From Gammaproteobacteria bacterium (GTDB taxonomy: Bacteria; Pseudomonadota; Gammaproteobacteria; Arenicellales; JAHEKD01): DNA of 12,298 bases. A program made the translations under genes and the position numbers. Below the pieces are notes generated by a model that searched no databases, had not been told where the DNA came from, and saw nothing but the letters and a program-made list of their open reading frames with translations. Shown here piece by piece: positions 6,796-12,298 of this stretch; position 1 is the stretch's first letter, and each line of letters opens with the position of its first letter. The DNA is taken from positions 1-12,298 of the forward strand of contig JAHEKD010000022.1 in the NCBI GenBank assembly GCA_024638545.1. Direction: 5' to 3'.

Positions 6796-7129
6796 TTTAT
6801 CCTCCTAATAAAGTTTTGCATGTGATACATCCGGCAGGCTGTCTCTTTATGTTTTTTAAAGATTAAACATAACTCTACTATCCGGCTACCCATGTTCTAA
6901 AAGTTCAAATTCATGATAATCAATTTCTTCGGACAATGTTTTGACTATGGTCAAATTACAACTAAAATGGGGGTCGCCCATAAGTCGAAAGAAGTCAATA
7001 GGCCATAGTGATCCTACATGGCCCCCCTAAATAAATATGTTAACCGTGTTTAGAATGTGCATCCGAATTTATGTATATGAACTACTTATTGATAAAGTGC
7101 TTCAGTCACCCATCATGATTTAAGTGTTA
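6796..7129. promoter_or_regulatory. Upstream region of the 160-aa gene, with inverted repeats
   Basis: No coding gene is supported in this AT-rich gap. Three inverted repeats are visible. TTATGTTT-N10-AAACATAA (6847-6872) has perfect 8-bp arms centred about 65 bases upstream of the start codon. TTTGAC-TATG-GTCAAA (6940-6955) has perfect 6-bp arms. GGCCAT-N11-ATGGCC (7001-7023) has perfect 6-bp arms. The first is best placed to be an operator or leader hairpin for the minus-strand gene; the last could relate to the end of the cyclase transcript. None matches a named regulator that I recognise. Confidence 0.35.
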
Positions 7130-7133
7130 CTAG

Positions 7134-7225
7134 CCATATACGCATTTCTCACCGGACTTCGTGGCGAGACGGTTACAGGGCGTGGCAAGGGACCGTCGCA
7201 GTAGCAGGGTGGTGAGAAATGCGGG
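7134..7225 (+). mobile_element. MITE-like element, copy 3 (92 bp, internally deleted)
   Basis: The outer parts match copies 1 and 2: TTCTCACCGGACTTCGTGG on the left, then GCGTGGCAAGGGACCGTCG and GGTGAGAAATGCGGG on the right. The middle (about 80-120 bases in the other copies) is missing, with the junction in GGTTACAGGGCG. The left terminal repeat is interrupted by a five-base ATATA after CC (7136-7140). Perfect CTAG tetranucleotides flank the element (7130-7133 and 7226-7229). The right-hand CTAG contains the stop codon of the cyclase gene, so the insertion was at the very end of that gene. Confidence 0.8.
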
Positions 7226-9004
7226 CTAGGGTTTTATCTGCACAATTTCGACGGTTTCGGGGAACCCTTTCAGCACGCGTGCGTCCTCGCGCCTTTCGTA
7301 GCCGGCAAGCATCTCAGCGACGGCCGGATCGCTGGCGAATGCCTGTGACATGGTGATTTCACCGTCTGAGCCCAGGCTCTCAAGTCGTGCCGCCAGGTTA
7401 ACTGCGCGACCATAATAGTCGAAACGACCGTTGAGGGTGACGGCAATGCTGCTGCCGGTATGAAGGCCGATGCGAATTGAAGCTGTTTCCGAATCGTGCC
7501 GCCGGTTAAAAGAGGTCATCGCCTGCTGGATTTCGATGGAGGCTTTCAGCGCATCCTCTGGTGACAGAAAAGCGGCATGCACACCATCACCCGAAGTCTT
7601 GACAATATTGCCCTCATGGCGGCGCACGATTTCTCCCAGTTCGGCAAAATGCTCCCTCACCAGGTGATAAGCCTCGGCATCGCCCGCCTGCGAGAAAAGC
7701 GCTGAAGAGCCTACCAGGTCGGTAAACATAAAGCTGATATTTCGAATACTGACCTCGTCGCCCGGGCGCAGTACCTGATCTGAAAACAGATCGCGAAATG
7801 CCTGCAGGGTAGTGACCTGCTCAGCGGTGAGCACCTCTCGCAACCAGCTCTGTTCCTCGATCACGATGGTGCGCCGTACGCTGCCATGATTGACCATATG
7901 AATTTCACCGGGCGGTGAGTTGCCGGCAATGTTTATCGACTCATCGTCGATTTGAATTTCCGGAAAGCTCTCCTGCTGCCAGGTTAGCTCGAGTTCGTCA
8001 CCGGCCTCCAGCGTGCGCACCCGGTAATCCCCGTGACCCAGCGTCAGCGGCAGCGAGCGGCTCGCGCCAGGTGCCAGTGAACACTGGCCCTTGATATGCG
8101 GCGTTACGCCCGGACCGGAGCGGCAATAATGTCCATCTCCGACCAAGCGAATCGACGGGCTCGGGCTGAAGGTGAGCTCAACGTTACTGGCAAAATCTGA
8201 CTGGAAATCGATATTACAGGCATCGCAATGAACACCTTGAGGCAGCTCACCGATATTCGGTACGGATGTTTTGGAAACGCGGCAGCGCGGGCAGAGTATG
8301 TCCCAACGTGATTCAAGCAAACCAGAGCGCACTGACTGCAGGAACAGCTCAATTGCACTGCGGGTGTCGGCGCCCCAGCGCCGGGCAAGCGCGATCGGGC
8401 GCATCGCCCACAGATCGACCTCCTGGGCGTGATTAATATAGTCCACCAGCTTGCCTGCCAGGCCATGAGCATAGGGTGTGGCCTCAATCCTGGCCCTGAG
8501 GTTCGCGGCGCGCTGCAGCACCGTCTCCGGCGCCCGATAGCTGGACACAAACAGGTCAGGTTGCTCGGCCCTGATAAGACGGTCGGCATTGTCCAGCAGA
8601 ACCCGGACTTTGTCCTCAAGTGCCGCCACCATGCGTTTTGCGAGAAAAGTGCCGACCAGGTTGCGGGTGTTCAATATCAGCTCCAGCTCAAGAGCGCTGG
8701 TTTCACCACGGTCTTCGAGGCTGGCGATGGTAGTCATCGTAACCATCGGCCCTTCTCTAAATACACGCTTCTGCTCGAACCAGCGTTTGGCAATCCAGTT
8801 GACAGGGAGCTCTTCCCAGGTGATGGTCATGCCGGCAAATTCGAGTTTTCCAATGACTTTAATCGTGCCATCTGACTGCGGTTGCTCACTGACCACGTAC
8901 TTTGGCAGGCCCGACGCTTCACCCCACCTCGGTGTGTCTGAAACGATGGCCCATAGCTTGTCTACAGGATGATTGAAATCGAAATGATAGGTTTTTGAAA
9001 TCAC
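7226..9004 (-). CDS. Class III adenylate cyclase with SRPBCC and zinc-ribbon-like N-terminal regions
   Basis: The 592-residue protein starts at GTG (9002-9004). Residues 1 to about 145 resemble an SRPBCC (START-like/polyketide cyclase) ligand-binding fold, beginning TYHFDFNHPVDKLWAIVSDT. Residues about 150-400 resemble the DUF5939-type region found before cyclase domains, with a CPRC...CDAC zinc-ribbon-like set (Cys238, 241, 260, 263). The C-terminal class III cyclase domain (about 420-592) has ISFMFTDLVGSS with metal-binding Asp429, VKTSGDG with Lys469 and metal Asp473, and FDYYGRAVNLAARLE with Asp529, Asn536 and Arg540. The Lys/Asp pair is the adenine-specifying combination, so cAMP rather than cGMP is the likely product. 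No membrane segment is visible, so it should be a soluble enzyme that may sense a hydrophobic ligand. A direct repeat of CATATGT lies about 66 bases upstream. The stop codon sits inside the target duplication of MITE copy 3. Confidence 0.9.
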   Translation of the reverse strand: MISKTYHFDFNHPVDKLWAIVSDTPRWGEASGLPKYVVSEQPQSDGTIKVIGKLEFAGMTITWEELPVNWIAKRWFEQKRVFREGPMVTMTTIASLEDRGETSALELELILNTRNLVGTFLAKRMVAALEDKVRVLLDNADRLIRAEQPDLFVSSYRAPETVLQRAANLRARIEATPYAHGLAGKLVDYINHAQEVDLWAMRPIALARRWGADTRSAIELFLQSVRSGLLESRWDILCPRCRVSKTSVPNIGELPQGVHCDACNIDFQSDFASNVELTFSPSPSIRLVGDGHYCRSGPGVTPHIKGQCSLAPGASRSLPLTLGHGDYRVRTLEAGDELELTWQQESFPEIQIDDESINIAGNSPPGEIHMVNHGSVRRTIVIEEQSWLREVLTAEQVTTLQAFRDLFSDQVLRPGDEVSIRNISFMFTDLVGSSALFSQAGDAEAYHLVREHFAELGEIVRRHEGNIVKTSGDGVHAAFLSPEDALKASIEIQQAMTSFNRRHDSETASIRIGLHTGSSIAVTLNGRFDYYGRAVNLAARLESLGSDGEITMSQAFASDPAVAEMLAGYERREDARVLKGFPETVEIVQIKP

Positions 9005-9069
9005 CTGGCTATGCCTTTTACGCCCATACCAGGGAGAGCCTGAGAGCAGGTTTGAATATCATACCAATC

Positions 9070-9088
9070 CATATGTGAACGCATATGT
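9070..9088. promoter_or_regulatory. Tandem CATATGT repeats upstream of the cyclase gene
   Basis: CATATGT occurs twice with a five-base spacer (GAACG), a 12-bp period, in the 221-bp gap between the ATP-grasp gene and the cyclase. Each copy contains the palindrome CATATG. The position, 66-84 bases before the cyclase start, fits an operator. No regulator is recognised, and the rest of the gap shows only a weak CCAGC/GCTGG stem (9169-9192) after the ATP-grasp stop. Confidence 0.35.
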
Positions 9089-9225
9089 ACATACATTTGC
9101 CCACAAATTCAAGATATATGAATCAGAATCCAAGAACTGATTTCATGGCCAAAGCGGACTATCGGCTGCCAGCGGTGAAACAGTCTGGCTGGTCTGTGTT
9201 AGAGATTTCGGCTCGGCCCATGCTC

Positions 9226-10446
9226 TCAACTCGCGTAAACCTTCACCGTCTCGCCGATTGAATTCATAATATGCCTCAAGTGATCGTAATCCGGATGTCT
9301 GACCCGCATCCAGGCGTTTGCCATGTAGCCGGCCTCGACCGGTTGCGTCGGCGTGCCGACACCGGGCAAATGCGAAGCCACGATGCAATCGGCGTAGTTA
9401 TCCTGAATCGCCTCGAGTCCGGTATAACCCGTTATGTGCCCGTCACGATCTGGTCGCAGCGCAATCATGCCAGCAGAATAGCGACGTGATGGGGCAGCAT
9501 TCGGGCGTCCGTGCATGAGCGCACAAGCCCATTCGGTATAGATATCAAATTCATTGGCCGCGTTATAAACATCCCACTGACCGACACCGGGCGGTCGACA
9601 ACCTATCTCGGAGAATTTCAGTCCCTTGGGTCCGGCGAACCACTCCATATGTGTAGCCGAAGTGCCGATGCCAAGCAGACGGTTCACATCGCGCGCCATT
9701 TGCCTGACTTCCCGGTATCCCTCGGCCTCAATCCGGTTGGTTGTGACCATTTGTGGTGAAATCCACCGCTCACGCATCGCTTCGAGCACATTCGGATAAT
9801 AATGCGTGATAAATTCATGGACGACTTCACCATTAATCGTAATGGTATCCAGGTAACCCTCGTGACCCTCTATGAATTCCTCGATTGCAACCTCCACGCC
9901 ATCGGCAATGCCGGCCTGCACAATAACGTTCTCAAGTTCTGACGCACTGCTGACCTTCCAGGTTCCGGCGGCACCGGCCCCGTCAGGTGGCTTGATGATC
10001 AAGGGATAGCCAACCTGTTTTGCAAATTCCCGTGCGATGGCGGGTTGATCTGCACGGGTCGACATCGCACAGGGAATACCCGCCTTGCGCAATTCCGCTT
10101 TCATTGCCGGCTTGTCACGGCATAAGTAAGCGCTACGCACAGATGTGCCCGGAATTCCGGTGGCCTCGCGGACGCGGGCGGCGGCCATGATGTGTGCTTC
10201 CACCGTCGCTTCCAGACGATCCACCCAGACCTCATTTTGAATCTGCTGCACGGCTTTTTGCAGTGTCGGTTCATCAACGACTGAGCGCACCTGTACATAT
10301 GCGTTCAGGTACGACTTTAATTCATCTGAAAAGGATTCCCGGGGGCGTTCGCCCACACCTATAACGTTTGCGCCCATATTATGCAATCCACGCACAAATT
10401 CCCTCTGGTTGTAAGGAAAGGAAGGTTCGATAAAAATAATATTCAT
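9226..10446 (-). CDS. ATP-grasp domain protein, probable carboxylate-amine ligase of unknown substrate
   Basis: ATP-grasp enzymes activate a carboxylate as an acylphosphate and join it to an amine or similar nucleophile. The 406-residue protein starts with a Rossmann-like pre-ATP-grasp segment (MNIIFIEPSFPYNQREFVRG, and GANVIGVGERP at 25-35). The ATP-grasp fold shows Lys112 (RDKPAMK), Lys152 before the glycine-rich loop (KPPDGAGAAGT, 152-162), the hinge EEFIEGHEG (189-197), and metal-binding Glu268 (HMEWF) and Glu280 in FSEIGCRPPGVG. The active site therefore looks intact. The family with this IGCRPPG ending includes peptide- and amino-acid-ligase-like enzymes; the substrate cannot be read from sequence. 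There is no signal peptide or membrane segment. Ribosome binding is weak (GGAATG). It lies downstream of glgA, 133 bases apart, and upstream of the cyclase on the same strand, but stem-loops in both gaps argue against one tight operon. Confidence 0.85.
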   Translation of the reverse strand: MNIIFIEPSFPYNQREFVRGLHNMGANVIGVGERPRESFSDELKSYLNAYVQVRSVVDEPTLQKAVQQIQNEVWVDRLEATVEAHIMAAARVREATGIPGTSVRSAYLCRDKPAMKAELRKAGIPCAMSTRADQPAIAREFAKQVGYPLIIKPPDGAGAAGTWKVSSASELENVIVQAGIADGVEVAIEEFIEGHEGYLDTITINGEVVHEFITHYYPNVLEAMRERWISPQMVTTNRIEAEGYREVRQMARDVNRLLGIGTSATHMEWFAGPKGLKFSEIGCRPPGVGQWDVYNAANEFDIYTEWACALMHGRPNAAPSRRYSAGMIALRPDRDGHITGYTGLEAIQDNYADCIVASHLPGVGTPTQPVEAGYMANAWMRVRHPDYDHLRHIMNSIGETVKVYAS

Positions 10447-10507
10447 AACTGCATTCCAGGTTCAGGCCGTAGGTTACAACTGATTTTGTGTGTTAAGGCC
10501 AATATAC

Positions 10508-10522
10508 ATTCCTCGAAGGAAT
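10508..10522. repeat. Short palindrome between glgA and the ATP-grasp gene
   Basis: ATTCCT-CGA-AGGAAT has perfect 6-bp arms and lies about 62 bases upstream of the ATP-grasp start codon. It may be an operator or a small leader hairpin; the flanks are AT-rich but there is no clean T-run. Confidence 0.3.
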
Positions 10523-10552
10523 ATTTATAGTCTTTCACAAATATTGCTGCTC

Positions 10553-10579
10553 CGGCTGTGACTATCTGGAGGCCAGCCG
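10553..10579 (-). terminator. Stem-loop immediately after glgA
   Basis: Directly after the glgA stop codon the minus strand reads CGGCTG, 15 bases, then CAGCCG, giving a GC-rich 6-bp stem. It is followed by GAGCAGCAATATTTG rather than a T-run, so it is at best a weak intrinsic terminator or an mRNA-stabilising 3' hairpin. Confidence 0.35.
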
Positions 10580-12052
10580 CTACCTGCCTTCGTCGAGTAT
10601 TTGACGAAAAAGGTTTACATAGAGTTGACCCTGTCGATTCCAGGAATAGTCCATGGCCATGCCGTTTCGTAACAGTCTGCGCCAGCGCTTTTTATCCCGG
10701 TACAAATCCAGTACAGTGTTGAGCCCCCATTCCAGTGCGTTGTTGTCAAAGTCGTCGAAAACGATTCCGGTGCCTTTTCCGCTCTCAGGATCGAAAAGCT
10801 GTACCGAATCCGCCAGACCGCCCGTACGTCGCACAACCGGCACTGTACCGTAGCGCAAACTGTACATCTGGTTGAGGCCGCAGGGTTCGAAGCGCGAAGG
10901 CATCAGAAAAATATCGCTGCCGGCCTCGATCATGTGTGCCAGTTTGTTACTGAACCCGCGATAATAACAGACGCGATCACGATGACGATGCTGTAGCGTG
11001 CTGAAAAACTGTTCATAGCGCGGTTCACCGCTACCCAGCACAGCGAGTGCGAATCGCCGCTGCTGTATTAGTCGCGGCACTACCGCCTGTATAAGTTCAA
11101 TGCCTTTTTGTGCAGTCAGCCGACTCACGATGCCTATCAGGGGCACATCATTACGGCTGTCGAGTTCAAGTTCGGCCATCAGGGCCTGTTTGTTTTTCTT
11201 TTTTCCTGAGATCGCGCGCGCATCGTAATGAAACGGGATGAGCGCATCATCCCGCGGATTCCATTCATCGGTATCCACGCCGTTAAGGATGCCCACCAGC
11301 GACTGCTGCCGTTGCCGCAAAAGGTCCTGCAGCCCCATACCGTAGGTCGGCTCCAGAATTTCCCTGGCATAGGTTGGACTGACGGTCGTGAGCAGGTCCG
11401 CATAGAGCACGCCGGTTTTAAGAAAGTTGACGTGATTCAGCGCCAGGTCTTCCTGGTAAAGTTTTTGTGGCAGGCTCCGCATTCCCATATCATGAAGTAT
11501 GCGCGAGTCGAATATTCCCTGATAGGCGATGTTATGGATCGTTAACACTGACTTTGTCTTTTCAAACAGCCTGTCCCAGGCATAGTGGTTTTGCAGGTAA
11601 AGGGGCACGAGCGCGGTGTGCCAGTCATGACAGTGGAAAATATCCGGCGCAAAGCCCATCTGCTGGCACATTTCAATGGCTGCTCGTGACAGCATGATAA
11701 AGCGCAGGTGTTCATCCGGTCCACTGGTGTAGATGCCCGGCCGATCATACAGTTCGGGGCAGTTTAAAAAGTAAATTTTCAGCGATGTAGCTGGTAAAAC
11801 CGCGCTCTCTATCGAATACCGTAAATTATGATTGCCAATTTCGATTGTCAGGTTCTTAAGGGCCCGGTTTGGGGCGAATTCCAGCGCTGTTGTGTCTATC
11901 GATGAATACAGCGGAATCAGCACACGAACGTCGTGTCCCTTTTTGTCAAGGTACACTGACAGTGCGGCACACACGTCGGCAAGCCCGCCGGTTTTTGCCA
12001 GCGGTGCAAGCTCTGAACTTGCCAGGCAGATTTTTAAAAACTTTTTGGGCAC
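10580..12052 (-). CDS. glgA: Glycogen synthase (ADP-glucose-dependent, GT5)
   Basis: GlgA transfers glucose from ADP-glucose to the growing alpha-1,4-glucan in the cytoplasm. The 490-residue length is normal for the bacterial GT5 family. Near the N-terminus the ASSELAPLAKTGGLADV segment contains the ADP-glucose-binding KTGGL motif (20-24). The N-terminal Rossmann domain continues with HCHDWHT (140-146) and TIHNIAYQG (171-179). The C-terminal domain has GIVSRLTAQKG with Arg311 and Lys316, and FEPCGLNQMYSLRYGTVPVVRRTGG with catalytic-site Glu389. The C-terminus YSWNRQGQLYVNLF is also typical. The start is GTG (12050-12052) with AGGAAC upstream. It lies 72 bases downstream of an esterase-family gene on the same strand. 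No other glycogen genes (glgB, glgC, glgP) are present within the window. Confidence 0.96.
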   Translation of the reverse strand: MPKKFLKICLASSELAPLAKTGGLADVCAALSVYLDKKGHDVRVLIPLYSSIDTTALEFAPNRALKNLTIEIGNHNLRYSIESAVLPATSLKIYFLNCPELYDRPGIYTSGPDEHLRFIMLSRAAIEMCQQMGFAPDIFHCHDWHTALVPLYLQNHYAWDRLFEKTKSVLTIHNIAYQGIFDSRILHDMGMRSLPQKLYQEDLALNHVNFLKTGVLYADLLTTVSPTYAREILEPTYGMGLQDLLRQRQQSLVGILNGVDTDEWNPRDDALIPFHYDARAISGKKKNKQALMAELELDSRNDVPLIGIVSRLTAQKGIELIQAVVPRLIQQRRFALAVLGSGEPRYEQFFSTLQHRHRDRVCYYRGFSNKLAHMIEAGSDIFLMPSRFEPCGLNQMYSLRYGTVPVVRRTGGLADSVQLFDPESGKGTGIVFDDFDNNALEWGLNTVLDLYRDKKRWRRLLRNGMAMDYSWNRQGQLYVNLFRQILDEGR

Positions 12053-12124
12053 GGCACTCGTTCCTGTTGATCGATGAGTGTACTATTCCTGCATTATTCT
12101 ACGATATTCTGGGGACACAATAGG

Positions 12125-12298
12125 TCAGCTGTACTCGGCCAGGTATTTAGGCAGCATTTCGCGCCAGGTTTCCCAATCGTGCTTATAACCGGCTCCCCAG
12201 GAATCGACGCGGTTGGGTATGCGCTTGTTGCCGAGTATTTTAGCCATCCGCCAGGATTCGCCGATATCCTCATAATCGCCCTCCCCGGAAGGCAACAG
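12125..12298 (-). CDS. Esterase-family protein, C-terminal 57 residues
   Basis: This gene enters from the right edge and ends TGA at 12125-12127. The visible part includes LLPSGEGDYEDIGES at the window edge and ends RVDSWGAGYKHDWETWREMLPKYLAEYS. The HDWxTWRxMLPxYL ending is characteristic of the alpha/beta-hydrolase 'putative esterase' family (esterase D / antigen-85-like), where the histidine of HDW is expected to be the catalytic-triad histidine. The serine nucleophile lies outside the window, so activity and substrate cannot be judged. It is codirectional with glgA, 72 bases upstream of it, and may share a transcript. Confidence 0.7.
   Translation of the reverse strand: MLPSGEGDYEDIGESWRMAKILGNKRIPNRVDSWGAGYKHDWETWREMLPKYLAEYS

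Noticed and set aside
753..7225. CRISPR array reading of the repeated sequences
   Set aside because: There are only three copies, spaced kilobases apart, in mixed orientation, with terminal inverted repeats and target duplications. That is transposable-element structure, not an array of repeats and spacers.
9143..9388. Minus-strand frame overlapping the end of the ATP-grasp gene
   Set aside because: It overlaps conserved coding sequence in another frame, has no domain or ribosome site, and appears to be a shadow frame.

Overview
The window looks like a chromosomal stretch of a non-enteric gammaproteobacterium. Three things suggest this: an RluE-type pseudouridine synthase, the divergent ppsA/ppsR pair familiar from gammaproteobacteria, and glycogen synthase GlgA. 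All assignments come from reading the sequence and remembering family motifs; no database was searched. The genus cannot be named. Coding regions are of moderate GC, and the spacers are clearly AT-richer.

Layout, left to right. (1) 1-95: the N-terminus of an RluE-like 23S rRNA pseudouridine synthase, minus strand, cut by the window edge. (2) 284-673: a decayed IS3-family insertion sequence with a large internal deletion and frameshifts. (3) 753-928: the first of three copies of a short non-coding inverted-repeat element (MITE-like). (4) 1047-4453: the phosphoenolpyruvate synthase gene ppsA (minus) and its regulatory kinase/phosphorylase gene ppsR (plus), transcribed divergently from a 188-bp spacer. 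(5) 4454-5188: a long AT-rich gap with a perfect CRP-type palindrome and several stem-loops, leading to a 56-residue two-helix membrane protein gene (5189-5359). (6) 5467-5679: the second MITE copy, inverted, with a 37-bp palindromic insertion. (7) 5770-6795: two small minus-strand genes, one for a secreted four-cysteine protein and one for a 160-residue protein of an uncharacterised family. (8) 7134-7225: the third MITE copy, internally deleted, lying against the stop codon of the next gene. (9) 7226-12298: a minus-strand series of a class III adenylate cyclase with SRPBCC and zinc-ribbon-like N-terminal regions, an ATP-grasp ligase of unknown substrate, glgA, and the C-terminus of an esterase-family protein.

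How the genes relate. PpsA makes PEP from pyruvate, and PpsR switches PpsA on and off by phosphorylating a threonine beside the catalytic histidine; both the target Thr416 and His418 are visible. GlgA uses ADP-glucose to build glycogen, so both ends of the window touch carbon storage and gluconeogenesis. The cyclase probably makes cAMP, and the window also has a TGTGA-N6-TCACA site, so a local cAMP/CRP link is conceivable but unproven.

The most distinctive signal is the MITE family. Its copies have 15-bp terminal repeats beginning CCCGC and four-base target duplications of the form YTAR (CTAA, CTAG, TTAG/TTAA). This pattern suggests mobilisation by an IS1380-like (piggyBac-related) transposase that is not encoded in the window. 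I found no convincing new multigene system. The best candidates for novelty are the MITE family, the 56-residue membrane protein with its long regulatory leader, and the two small genes between MITE copies 2 and 3.
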